Shown: in pieces, positions 26,485 to 34,388 of the stretch
How the letters are laid out: each line of letters begins with the position of its first letter
Position numbering within the stretch: the first letter of the stretch is position 1
Program-made: the position numbers and the translations under genes
Assembly: GCA_964636125.1 (NCBI GenBank)
Contig: CAZWPX010000014.1
Coordinates: forward strand, 1-64,000
Direction of reading: 5' to 3'
Source of the DNA: CAJINA01 sp964636125
Lineage (GTDB): Bacteria; Desulfobacterota; Desulfobacteria; Desulfobacterales; CAJINA01
DNA length: 64,000 nt
The notes under the pieces: generated by a model
What the model was told of the DNA's origin: nothing
Seen by the model: only the letters and a program-made list of their open reading frames with translations
The model's database searches: none

Positions 26485-27486
26485 TCATGCGGGCAAGGCA
26501 TCCCGGGTTTGTTTGGGAGATTTTCCGGTCCATCGCTTAAAGGCCCGGGAAAAGGCACTGTGCTCGGAGAAGCCCAGCATGAAGGCAATCTCGGTCAGGT
26601 CGGTTTCCATGTCCCGGATGTAGCTGTGCGCCAATTCCGTGCGGGTTTCGTCAAGCAGTTTCTGAAAGGATGTGCCCAATCCTTTGAGCTTGCGCTGCAG
26701 GCTGCGCACACTGTGGTTCACCTGGGGAGCTACCACCTGCTGGGTTACATCACCGGAGGGCATCCTGTCGATGATCGCGGCTTTGACCCGGTGGACGAGG
26801 TCCTCTTTTTCGAGTTTGGCCAGGTATTCAATCATGATTTTGTCATGGACCAGGACTATTTGCGGACTATCGCTGACCAGGCGCTGGTCGACCGCCGCTG
26901 CGGGCAGTGTCAGGCTCTCCTGCCCGGCATCAAATTCAACCGGGGCTTTGAATACGGCCTGGTAAGCCTGAAAGCAAGGGGGACTTTTACGGCTGAGGGT
27001 GACGGACACCGGGTTCAGGTCTCGGCCGCAATTGGTGCGGCACATTTCCATCAGGCTGGCGAAAAAGGCATCAATGCGGTGGGGGCGTGGTGCGATATCA
27101 AAGGTTGGTTTCAAAATCACGGCGAGCCCGGCCGGGGTGTCTTCAAGAGAGAGCCTGGCCGCCGGGGTTATGATCCGGATGTAGCGCTGGTAGCGGTCGA
27201 GCGCCTCTCGCAGTGTACGGCTGGCCAGCCAGGCATATCCCAGGGCATGCCAGTGCGCCGGGTGCCAGAACTCCCCCGCCCGCAGTCCAAAGCATTCATC
27301 CGGAATCATTTTCGAGGCTTCCCGCCACAGGTTGTCGATGACTCCAAAGGGTACCCGGGCACCGGCTGTTTTCATGGCGTCCCGGGAGATACCCGACCGG
27401 GTAAACAGGGGTTCGGGGTCCTGGCCATGGGCTTCCATCAGTTTCCAGAGCACATCCGTCAGGGCCAGCAGGTTGCAGGCGGTCAT
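26485..27486 (-). CDS. AraC-family transcriptional regulator (OruR/ArgR-like)
   Basis: A 333-residue regulator. The start MTACNLLALTD at 27486 has GGAGG 6 bp upstream. Residues 1-190 form the arabinose-binding-like domain of the HTH_18 group (FGLRAGEFWHPAHWHALGYA). Residues 235-330 hold two helix-turn-helix units: QVVAPQVNHSVRSLQRKLKG and LTEIAFMLGFSEHSAFSRAF, then KRWTG. This subfamily usually controls amino-acid or fatty-acid catabolism. No clear target is adjacent; the divergent neighbour is a small membrane protein. Confidence 0.85.
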   Translation of the reverse strand: MTACNLLALTDVLWKLMEAHGQDPEPLFTRSGISRDAMKTAGARVPFGVIDNLWREASKMIPDECFGLRAGEFWHPAHWHALGYAWLASRTLREALDRYQRYIRIITPAARLSLEDTPAGLAVILKPTFDIAPRPHRIDAFFASLMEMCRTNCGRDLNPVSVTLSRKSPPCFQAYQAVFKAPVEFDAGQESLTLPAAAVDQRLVSDSPQIVLVHDKIMIEYLAKLEKEDLVHRVKAAIIDRMPSGDVTQQVVAPQVNHSVRSLQRKLKGLGTSFQKLLDETRTELAHSYIRDMETDLTEIAFMLGFSEHSAFSRAFKRWTGKSPKQTRDALPA

Positions 27487-27666
27487 CAATACCTCCGTGA
27501 ATTTAGCAGGTTGGGCCGACATGTCCGACGAGAAAAAAGACTGGCTTTAAATGTCAACAAACTGGCACAAATTGTCAAGCATAGATGCCGGGATTGCATT
27601 ATCTTGGCCCCCAATAAGCATGGAAGTTATTAAAAATTGTAAAACACAAGAGCAGGGGGGTGGGTT

Positions 27667-27957
27667 ATGAACTACACGTATTGGGTGGGTGCCATATTGT
27701 GCCTGGTATTGCTGATTCCAGCAGCAATGCGGGCGGTTTCGAAGGCATTAAACCGCAAACTGGCGCGCCGGCTGGCAACGGGTCCGGTGGGCGTGCTGCT
27801 GCAGCACAACTATAGCTATGCGATGGACCTGTCCCGTATGGCGGCGGACGGAGAACTCAGTGAGGCCGAGGCAGGGGCACTGGCTGAAAGCTGGCTCTTT
27901 AGAAATCTACCATTTATGGACGGACAGTTAGGACAGGGGGCCGGCCGCTGTCCGTGA
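27667..27957 (+). CDS. Small membrane-anchored hypothetical protein, end altered by a repeat
   Basis: A 96-residue protein opening with one membrane helix (YWVGAILCLVLLIPAAMRAV). A soluble part with HNYSYAMDLSRMAADGELSE follows. It has GGGGGG about 9 bp upstream. The last residues (RNLPFMDGQLGQG) are encoded by a copy of the right end of the MITE-like element, so the natural C-terminus may have been replaced. The family is unknown. Confidence 0.5.
   Translation: MNYTYWVGAILCLVLLIPAAMRAVSKALNRKLARRLATGPVGVLLQHNYSYAMDLSRMAADGELSEAEAGALAESWLFRNLPFMDGQLGQGAGRCP
27903..27922. repeat. MITE-like right end, isolated
   Basis: AATCTACCATTTATGGACG matches the right terminus of the element at 6924-7053. 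No left terminus is seen upstream, so this is a solo end inside a coding frame. Confidence 0.45.
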
Positions 27958-28298
27958 AAAATCCTTGCCTGAAAATCTGTTTTTGAGATAACCATCCCCA
28001 TGGATGACCATCGGTTACGGGACCTCAGATTGAATGGTGTCAATCTGCATTTGATATTTTTTTTAAGAAGGTGTATAAATAGCGGCATAGCTGATTCTCC
28101 TCTGGGCTGAACGTCTCAACCTTTCCTTGTATCTTGAAAATTCAAAATCGCTCAATTGAGGGATCGGTAGCCTTGCTTGAAGGGGCCAGAGATGACCCGC
28201 GAGAAATTGAAGCCGGACACCCGCATCCACGTTCTGCCGAACGACTGTATTGATTCAAATGATAGTCTGATGAACAACAGCTTAGGCCTTAAAGAGCC
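27958..28298. other. Intergenic region, no feature seen
   Basis: About 340 bp between two hypothetical genes. I see a poly-T run near 28052 and no coding frame, palindrome or promoter that I would defend. Confidence 0.3.
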
Positions 28299-29222
28299 AT
28301 GTCAATAGAAGTCAAACAGGAGATCCAGAAGCGATTGCTTGAAATTGAGACCTACCGGTCTCACAGCCTGCATAAAGAAGCCCGCATCCGCTGCATCCAG
28401 CTGGCCGGATTCATCCGGAATAACGGGGCCATCACCAATAAGCAAACCCTTCTCGCGCAGCTTTCCAGCAAAGTTAAAAAAATCGAGGCCGCCGCGAAAG
28501 CCTTCAGTGAGTTTTCCGATTTGGTTGAAATGTCACCCGAGCAACAGAAGGTTGTGCGCCAATTTTTTACAACCGGTAAAGGCGGGCGCGCCTCGGCCGA
28601 CTTTGAAACCGCTACGGCGCTGCTGATTTTTGGACAGCGGTCGGCGGCGATGAAGGCCTTTCAGGCGTTGATCAATGAAGATACCCACCGTAACGCTGCG
28701 GCCAAGAGCATCATTCGCTGTTACCTCGGGGACGGCCATATTCAAGGTGCCGTGAGCCAGTACCTTGAGTGGTACAAAGGCGGCATCTTACCTTTCCGAA
28801 CACTGGCGTCCGTGCGCATCTTCCTGCAGGCCGTGCTGATCAAAAAAGGTTACCAGCAGCAGCTTCCGGTACCGAGTGCCCCTGAGGCGGCCTTGCCGGA
28901 GCAGACCCCGGCCGAGGTGCTGGGTGATTTCCTTTCGATTGTGATACCCTACACAGATCAACGATTTAACAACGAGGAAGCAGTCATGGAAGTCAATTTT
29001 CAGCAGCGGAAAATGATCAATTGCATCGTACCAAAATCTGAAGAAGTTTTCCTGGAACGCATCAAATCAGGCGATGTTTTTCCCGACGTTCAGATCAATG
29101 GCACCGAGATGATCACCTTTTGTTCCATCCGTATGATAGAGATCAATAAAATCAGGGTGGGGAAACACGCCGGAGACACCACCATCACCCTGGAAGTGCT
29201 GGATGACCAGTGCGCCGTGTAA
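28299..29222 (+). CDS. Hypothetical cytosolic protein with helical repeats
   Basis: A 307-residue protein of unknown function, no signal peptide or membrane helix. Residues 1-80 are strongly helical and charged (IQKRLLEIETYRSHSLHKEA). The middle (FGQRSAAMKAFQALINEDTH) has a TPR-like pattern. From about residue 215 the sequence turns beta-rich, ending TFCSIRMIEINKIRVG, and could be a small sensor or PilZ-like barrel. The ribosome site is weak (AAAGAG). I do not recognise the family. Confidence 0.6.
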   Translation: MSIEVKQEIQKRLLEIETYRSHSLHKEARIRCIQLAGFIRNNGAITNKQTLLAQLSSKVKKIEAAAKAFSEFSDLVEMSPEQQKVVRQFFTTGKGGRASADFETATALLIFGQRSAAMKAFQALINEDTHRNAAAKSIIRCYLGDGHIQGAVSQYLEWYKGGILPFRTLASVRIFLQAVLIKKGYQQQLPVPSAPEAALPEQTPAEVLGDFLSIVIPYTDQRFNNEEAVMEVNFQQRKMINCIVPKSEEVFLERIKSGDVFPDVQINGTEMITFCSIRMIEINKIRVGKHAGDTTITLEVLDDQCAV

Positions 29223-29353
29223 CAGGTGCGCACCTTCCTGCACCGGCTGCTCAGGCCTAAACCCATCTTGCGGTGTATCGACAAACGCAATCGGTAATAC
29301 CCCCCCGTGATTTAACTTGTACATCCTTACATGAATTAATACGGAGGAACACT

Positions 29354-30178
29354 TTGGGACTAATCAACATTGATGAAAGCAAATGTAAACGCGATGGCCT
29401 GTGTGTGGCGGATTGCCCCACAACGATTATCCACCTCAAAGACCCCGATGGCTATCCGGAACTTGTGCCGGGCGGCGACCAGATGTGCCTGCGCTGCGGT
29501 CATTGCGTGGCCGTTTGCCCTCACGGTGCCCTGAGTCACGCCGAAGTGCCGCTGGAGGCGTGCCCACCCATTCGCAAGGAGGCGTCCATTACCTATGAGC
29601 AGGCGGTCCAGTTCTTGCGTACCCGCCGGTCCATCAGGTTTTTCAAGGACAAACCCATCGAAAAAGACAAGTTTCAGCAGTTGATCGAAACCGCCCGCTA
29701 TGCCCCCACCGCCAGCAATGCCCAGCTCGTCGAGTGGGTGGTGGTCAGTGACCGGGACCAGATCCGGGCGCTTGCGGAAGAGACCATTGGCTGGATGCGG
29801 CAGGTGCTGGAGAAAGACCCCCAGCCGGCCAGTGCGCCGTACATACCTATGATCGTGGCGGCCTGGGATTTCGGGATCGACGCCGTGCTGCGCGGTGCCC
29901 CCGGTCTGGTCGTGGCCGCGGCACCCAAGACGGATCCGAACGGTATGGTGGACCTCACTCTGGCCCTCTCGTATCTGGAACTGGCTGCCCCCAGCCTGGG
30001 CCTGGGCACCTGTTGGGCGGGCCTGCTCCAGGGGGCCCTGTTTTCACATCCGCCGCTGAAAAAAGAAGTGGGCATCCCGGAAGGATTTCCCCATCACTAC
30101 CCGATGATGGTGGGTTATCCCAAAGCCCGGTATTACCGCTTGCCGGAGAGAAAGCCGCCAAAGATTACGTGGAAATAG
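29354..30178 (+). CDS. Nitroreductase-family protein with N-terminal ferredoxin domain
   Basis: A 274-residue flavoprotein. TTG at 29354 is the likely start, with GGAGG 6 bp upstream; the longer frame has none. The first 70 residues form a two-cluster ferredoxin: CKRDGLCVADCP and CLRCGHCVAVCPHGAL. The nitroreductase fold follows: RRSIRFFKDKPIEKDKFQQL, then ETARYAPTASNAQ (FMN phosphate contact), and LELAAPSLGLGTCWAG near the end. Ferredoxin-fused nitroreductases are common in anaerobes and pass electrons from ferredoxin to FMN; the natural acceptor is unknown. Confidence 0.87.
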   Translation: MGLINIDESKCKRDGLCVADCPTTIIHLKDPDGYPELVPGGDQMCLRCGHCVAVCPHGALSHAEVPLEACPPIRKEASITYEQAVQFLRTRRSIRFFKDKPIEKDKFQQLIETARYAPTASNAQLVEWVVVSDRDQIRALAEETIGWMRQVLEKDPQPASAPYIPMIVAAWDFGIDAVLRGAPGLVVAAAPKTDPNGMVDLTLALSYLELAAPSLGLGTCWAGLLQGALFSHPPLKKEVGIPEGFPHHYPMMVGYPKARYYRLPERKPPKITWK

Positions 30179-30414
30179 GCTTAAAAACAGGGTTTAGGGT
30201 GGCAGGATCCAGAGTGCCAGAGTCAAGGCACGCGCAAACACCGACTCAACGTGGCAATTTGCCTGGCAGTGGTTCAATGGCCAGGTTACGGCAGCATTAC
30301 AGTGCCCCCCTTCCGGCGGTTGGGGGCCGAACCGGACAGTGTATCGACCACGTTCTCAATATCCAATATCGAACAAGGAATGTCCAATTTCCAATTTCCA
30401 AGTTCGGTATCGTG

Positions 30415-30476
30415 ATCGAAATCGCTATCGGGAATCGATCACAGCAGGACTTTTTCGGACCGATAGCGATTCCGAT
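30415..30476. repeat. Long inverted repeat in intergenic region
   Basis: ATCGAAATCGCTATCGG (30415-30431) and CCGATAGCGATTCCGAT (30460-30476) pair at 16 of 17 positions around a 28-nt loop. The adjacent GTCCAATTTCCAATTTCC is also of the type seen in dispersed deltaproteobacterial intergenic repeats. No T-run follows. Nothing else was seen in the gap 30179-30522. Confidence 0.55.
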
Positions 30477-30522
30477 TTTGGCTGAACCCCGAGAGTTGAG
30501 TTAAAAGAGAGAAACGGGCGCC

Positions 30523-31092
30523 ATGGTTACATTGAGAGAACGAATAAAAGGCCGGCCGCTGCATGGCCGCTCTATTGATATGAAAACCTACGTCCTGGAC
30601 GATGATACTATTCTTGTTGAGGGGCGGCTGCAGGAGGACCGGTTTCACACGGTTTTCGACATCACGGGCGAATCAAAAGCGCCGGGACCGGTTCACCACA
30701 TGACCATCTGGCTCATGCTGGGGGGGACGCCGCTGGCCATCCTGGACGCGGACGCGGAAATGTCGCACGCGCCCCTGGCGTTTTGCCAGGTTACCCTGGA
30801 AACAGTCCAAAAGGTCATCGGCCTGGAAATAGCCGCGGGATTCCAAAAGCGCGTGCGCGCGCTCATGGGCGGTGACAAAGGCTGTGCCCATCTGACCCAC
30901 CTTCTCACGGTCATGAGCCAGGCGGCCTTCCAGGGGCAAATTGCTCACAGACGCAGGCACCGAACACCGGTTCCACGATCCATGGAAGAGGTGGTCGGCC
31001 TGGGTTCTCTCCTGGGCAGCTGCCGGGCCTGGCGGGAAGACGGACCCAAGGTGAAAAATCTCAAAGCGGCCATCAAGAAACAGCGGCGCTAG
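30523..31092 (+). CDS. DUF2889 domain protein
   Basis: A 189-residue cytosolic protein. Matching family features are RPLHGRSIDMKTYVLDDDTI, LVEGRLQEDR, MTIWLMLGGTPLAILDADAE and ALMGGDKGCAHLTHLL. The invariant GC-x-HL motif with nearby His suggests a metal or cofactor site. DUF2889 proteins occur in anaerobic aromatic and acyl-CoA degraders, but the activity is not established. The start is ATG 30523; the tail is basic (KAAIKKQRR). Confidence 0.78.
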   Translation: MVTLRERIKGRPLHGRSIDMKTYVLDDDTILVEGRLQEDRFHTVFDITGESKAPGPVHHMTIWLMLGGTPLAILDADAEMSHAPLAFCQVTLETVQKVIGLEIAAGFQKRVRALMGGDKGCAHLTHLLTVMSQAAFQGQIAHRRRHRTPVPRSMEEVVGLGSLLGSCRAWREDGPKVKNLKAAIKKQRR

Positions 31093-31224
31093 CCTGACTG
31101 GCTACACTGAGCCTGCCGCAAAAATTCCCGCCCTGTGCCTTGATCTTTCCACACGGGATCTTATCTATTTGTCATAACATCATTTATCGAAGATCTGTCC
31201 ACACGCCTTTGAAAAGGATAAATC

Positions 31225-32061
31225 ATGGCAGACAATGGCAGGCTGAATACGCTTACCGTAAAAAGAATTGGGGTAGACGGCGTCTTCCTCGATGGGGGCG
31301 CCTCCGGTGATATTTACCTGCCGGAAAAGGCTGCTTCCGGCGCTTTTAATCCCGGTGATACGGTGGATGTTTTTGTTTTTGTAAATCGGGAAAAAAACCT
31401 GCAGGCGACCCTCAAAAAGCCCGCAGTTACCGTGGGCCAGCTGGCCTGGCTGCCGGTGGTGGCCACTACGGCGGCGGGCGCTTTCCTGGACTGGGGGCTG
31501 CAGCATGACCTGTTCGTGCCCCGCCGGGAACAGCGTGTCTCGATGGTAAAGGGCAAGTCCTATGTGGTCCTGGCTTTCCTGGATGAAAGATCCGGGCGCG
31601 TCACCGCTTCCTCAAAACTGAACCAGTTTCTGGGGCTGCAGGCCCCGGATTACAGTGAGGGCGTAGCGGTTGATCTATTCATCTGCGAACAGACAGATTT
31701 AGGCTACAAAGTGGTGGTGGACAATGCGCATTGGGGCATCCTCTATAAAAATGAGGTGTTTCAGAAGCTGCACCCGGGCCAGCAGTTGAAAGGTTACATC
31801 AAATCAGTGCGGGCCGATCTGAAAATTGATGTCAGGCTGCAGCCGTCCGGTTATCGCGGGGTTGATCACGTCTCCCGGGGTATCCTGAACGCCCTGAAGG
31901 CGCAGGGCGGCCGGCTGGCGGTTTCGGACAAAAGCCCGCCGGAAGAGATCTATACCCTGTTTGGGATCAGCAAAAAAAAATTCAAGCAGGCCATCGGCGC
32001 GCTTTACAAAAAACGGTTGATTACCCTTGATCCCAAAGGGATTCAACTGGTCCGAAAATAA
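31225..32061 (+). CDS. CvfB/YitL-family S1 RNA-binding protein
   Basis: A 278-residue protein with the family's three S1-like OB folds followed by a winged helix. First, LTVKRIGVDGVFLDGG and DIYLPEKAA. Second, FLDWGLQHDLFVPRREQ, the most conserved segment. Third, GILYKNEVFQKLHPGQQLKG with YIKSVRADLKIDVRLQP. The last 70 residues, with YTLFGISKKKFKQAIGALYK, form the winged helix. Family members bind RNA and modulate translation or virulence gene expression. AAAGGA precedes the ATG by 7 bp. Its last 41 bp overlap the truncated gene on the other strand. Confidence 0.88.
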   Translation: MADNGRLNTLTVKRIGVDGVFLDGGASGDIYLPEKAASGAFNPGDTVDVFVFVNREKNLQATLKKPAVTVGQLAWLPVVATTAAGAFLDWGLQHDLFVPRREQRVSMVKGKSYVVLAFLDERSGRVTASSKLNQFLGLQAPDYSEGVAVDLFICEQTDLGYKVVVDNAHWGILYKNEVFQKLHPGQQLKGYIKSVRADLKIDVRLQPSGYRGVDHVSRGILNALKAQGGRLAVSDKSPPEEIYTLFGISKKKFKQAIGALYKKRLITLDPKGIQLVRK

Positions 32062-32299
32062 AACTTGTCAGGTACCGGCGCGGCAACACCTGTAGACGGC
32101 CTGTTTTTTCAAGGGTGGCCACGGCTGTTTTGACCGCCGCCTTGTACTGTCGGTCTTCGGCCAGGTAGTCGCTGAAGGCCGCGCCCAGGTGCTCCACGTA
32201 AAAGCGAGCCTGGGCGATAGAGTTGTAGCGGGTTACCAGCATGTCCAGCCGGGTTTGACGAACCACCAGGATTATTTTGGGGTCGCTGGGTGGATTCAT
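32021..32299 (-). pseudogene. NAD kinase-like / sugar kinase-like protein, C-terminally truncated
   Basis: A 92-residue remnant. The N-terminus KIILVVRQTRLDMLVTRYN, QARFYVEHLGAAFSDYLAED and the end FIFGPVESLWDQG match the start of a diverged NAD/sugar kinase-like family, normally about three times longer and containing a DG-x-x-NT motif. Its ATGA start overlaps the SPFH stop, so it was the third gene of the nrtR operon. Sequence beyond 32021 belongs to cvfB on the other strand, showing a deletion that fused the two loci. Confidence 0.5.
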
Positions 32300-33321
32300 T
32301 GCGGTACCGCCGTGGCCGTCAGAAGCTCCTGGAGCAGTTCCGGTGAAATGTTCAGGTTGTTAATTCGGTCCGCATTTTCGGCCAGGTTTTGAAAAGCGCT
32401 GGCGATCAGCTGCGACGGCTGCATGCCGACGGCGGCCAGGGCCTGCATCACTTTGGGATCCACACTTTTAAACGCACCCATGAGGGTGTTCATGCCGTAA
32501 GCCTGTGCCTCCGACTGTTTTTTGCTGTTCTGGACGGCCAGGTTCACGAAGCTGCGGTTTTGTTCTTCCAGCGTGATTTTACCCTTCATTTCGGCTTCCC
32601 GGATAACCTGCCGTTTTTCCTGAACGGCCTTATCGGCATCAATTTTTGCCTCGCGGATCTGCCGTTTTTTGTTTTCCACGGCCACCTCCGTGTTCAATTC
32701 ATTTTCCCGGATGGCCCGCTCCTGCTCAACTGAGGCATTGCGCCGAACGTAAATGGCTTCATCGGCCTGCTGCAGGATCTGTTCGCGGGCCTCGGCCTCC
32801 AGGGCCCGGGCGGTTTCAGGGTTGGGCTTGAGGGCCAGCAGGGAAAGGTTCAAGACTTCGATACCCAGCTGCACGGCCATCTGGCTGCCGATCAGTTCCG
32901 ATCGCAGGGTCGCTACCAATTCAGCATCGGATTTCAGGGCCTGTTTCAGGGTCCGCTTCTGCAGCTCGGCACGCATCTGGACCCGGATTTGGTTAATGAT
33001 TCGCTGGGGGAGTTTTTGCGGGTCGTCGCACAGGTAATTTCGGCCATCCGGCCCCAGGGTAAAATTGAGCATGCCGGCCAGTCGCCCGGGTTCCATGACC
33101 CGGTAAGAGACCTGGCCCTGGACCGATATTTCCTGGTAATCGGCGGTCACTTCATTAAAAATGAACGGGGCGTCGACCTCAGCCAGATCAATCGCGGCCA
33201 GTGAGGCGCTGTGGGTCCAGTAGAAAAACGACAGACCGCTGCCTTCCCGGACGATTTTGCCTTTGCGGTATTGAATAATGTGGGTGTTCGGCTGGGCCTT
33301 GATAAAATTAATGCCAAACAT
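32296..33321 (-). CDS. SPFH/band 7 domain protein
   Basis: A 341-residue scaffold protein without an obvious N-terminal membrane helix. Residues 1-160 form the SPFH beta domain (MFGINFIKAQPNTHIIQYRK, VQGQVSYRVMEP). Residues 165-280 form a long coiled coil rich in Glu, Ala, Arg and Lys (EAEAREQILQQADEAIYVRR, EKRQVIREAEMKGKITLEE). A short C-terminal segment follows. AAGGAGG is 5 bp before the ATG. It sits between the Nudix regulator and the truncated kinase-like gene, so its job is probably linked to the NAD-related operon. Confidence 0.83.
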   Translation of the reverse strand: MFGINFIKAQPNTHIIQYRKGKIVREGSGLSFFYWTHSASLAAIDLAEVDAPFIFNEVTADYQEISVQGQVSYRVMEPGRLAGMLNFTLGPDGRNYLCDDPQKLPQRIINQIRVQMRAELQKRTLKQALKSDAELVATLRSELIGSQMAVQLGIEVLNLSLLALKPNPETARALEAEAREQILQQADEAIYVRRNASVEQERAIRENELNTEVAVENKKRQIREAKIDADKAVQEKRQVIREAEMKGKITLEEQNRSFVNLAVQNSKKQSEAQAYGMNTLMGAFKSVDPKVMQALAAVGMQPSQLIASAFQNLAENADRINNLNISPELLQELLTATAVPQ

Positions 33322-33369
33322 GGGACCTCCTTTCGACCGGCTGAATCACCGGCCGGCGGTGAAGCTGGT

Positions 33370-34065
33370 TTAGATTTCAAAGCTAAATCCAACCGCCGCC
33401 ATACGGTCGTAATGCTTCTTGTCGAAGCGGTACAGGCGAGCCGCGCGATGGGCGACGTCCTGCTCGATTTCATCGAGATCTTCGATGATGTTCATCCTTA
33501 AGATCTTCTTACGAAAATTGCGCTTGTCGAGCCTGCGATCCAGGATTTTTTCATACAGGGCCTGGAGCTGGCGCAGGGTAAACTTGCGTGGCAGCAGTTC
33601 AAACCCGATGGGCATGTAGCGGATCTTGCCGCGCAGTCTTTCCAGGGCGGCCGCCAGGATGCGGTCGTGGTCGAAAGCCAGGTCGGGCATGTCGTCCGTC
33701 GCGAACCAGGCGGCGTTGCGTGCGTCCGAGGCCGCCTGCACCGGGTGATCCCGCAGGTTGACCAGGGCATAGTACGCCACCGTCACCACCCGTGTGCGCG
33801 GGTCCCGACCGGGATCGCCGAAGGTGTAAAGCTGTTCCAGAAAAATATCATGCAGGCCGGTTTCCTCGGAAAGTTCCCGGGCGGCGGCCTCTTCCAGAGA
33901 TTCGTCTATATGGACGAACCCGCCGGGCAGGGCCCAGCGGTTTTCAAAAGGGTCAATGGCCCGCTGAATGAGCAGGATTTTCAGTTCATCATCCTCGTCC
34001 AGGCCGAAAACAACACAGTCGATAGTGACGGTAATGGGCGGGTAGGCGGATGTGCAAGAGGGCAT
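33370..34065 (-). CDS. NrtR-type Nudix transcriptional regulator
   Basis: A 231-residue protein. The start MPSCTSAYPPITV at 34065 has GGAGAG 7 bp upstream. The Nudix domain (residues 10-150) has a complete Nudix box: GGFVHIDESLEEAAARELSE followed by ETGL. The C-terminal winged helix (FELLPRKFTLRQLQALYEKI, DKRNFRKKIL) is the arrangement of NrtR, a regulator of NAD cofactor genes that senses ADP-ribose or related ligands. Hydrolase activity may persist since the box is intact. Two GTGT-N7-ACAC operators lie over its own promoter, predicting autoregulation. Confidence 0.87.
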   Translation of the reverse strand: MPSCTSAYPPITVTIDCVVFGLDEDDELKILLIQRAIDPFENRWALPGGFVHIDESLEEAAARELSEETGLHDIFLEQLYTFGDPGRDPRTRVVTVAYYALVNLRDHPVQAASDARNAAWFATDDMPDLAFDHDRILAAALERLRGKIRYMPIGFELLPRKFTLRQLQALYEKILDRRLDKRNFRKKILRMNIIEDLDEIEQDVAHRAARLYRFDKKHYDRMAAVGFSFEI

Positions 34066-34079
34066 CGGATCTCTCCTTC

Positions 34080-34125
34080 GTGTCAAGTTTACACTAACCA
34101 TAGTGTCAATATAACACTATGTCAA
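34080..34125 (-). promoter_or_regulatory. nrtR promoter with two GTGT-N7-ACAC operators
   Basis: On the minus strand, -35 TTGACA (34120-34125) and -10 TATGGT (34097-34102) are 17 bp apart. A perfect palindrome with arms CATAGTGT and ACACTATG (34099-34121) covers the spacer and -10. A second site, GTGT-N7-ACAC at 34080-34094, lies 23 bp further downstream centre to centre, about two helical turns. This is a classic repressor arrangement and fits autoregulation by the Nudix regulator. Confidence 0.75.
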
Positions 34126-34388
34126 GAATTTTTTTTCCGGCAGTAGAAACCAAGAACCGCGGTGAAATCGCGATGTATTTTGTCAGTGTGAAAAGAGAGA
34201 CCGAAAAATAAAAGGCTGGTACAGGGGTTTGGCTTAGCTTTGGGCCCCCTCCTAATTATACAATCCATCTCCAGCAGGAGGTTTACAAAACCAAAAGTAT
34301 CCCGGGCCACGGTCCCCTGGCAGAAAAGAAACAACTGGAAGATTATCGGGATATGCCGGCAATGCCCGGATTCATGGGCCGGGCGGTG

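Noticed and set aside
26509..27633. Open frame of 374 codons on the plus strand
   Set aside because: It is antisense to the AraC regulator, whose motifs and ribosome site are clear. The antisense protein is low in plausible structure.
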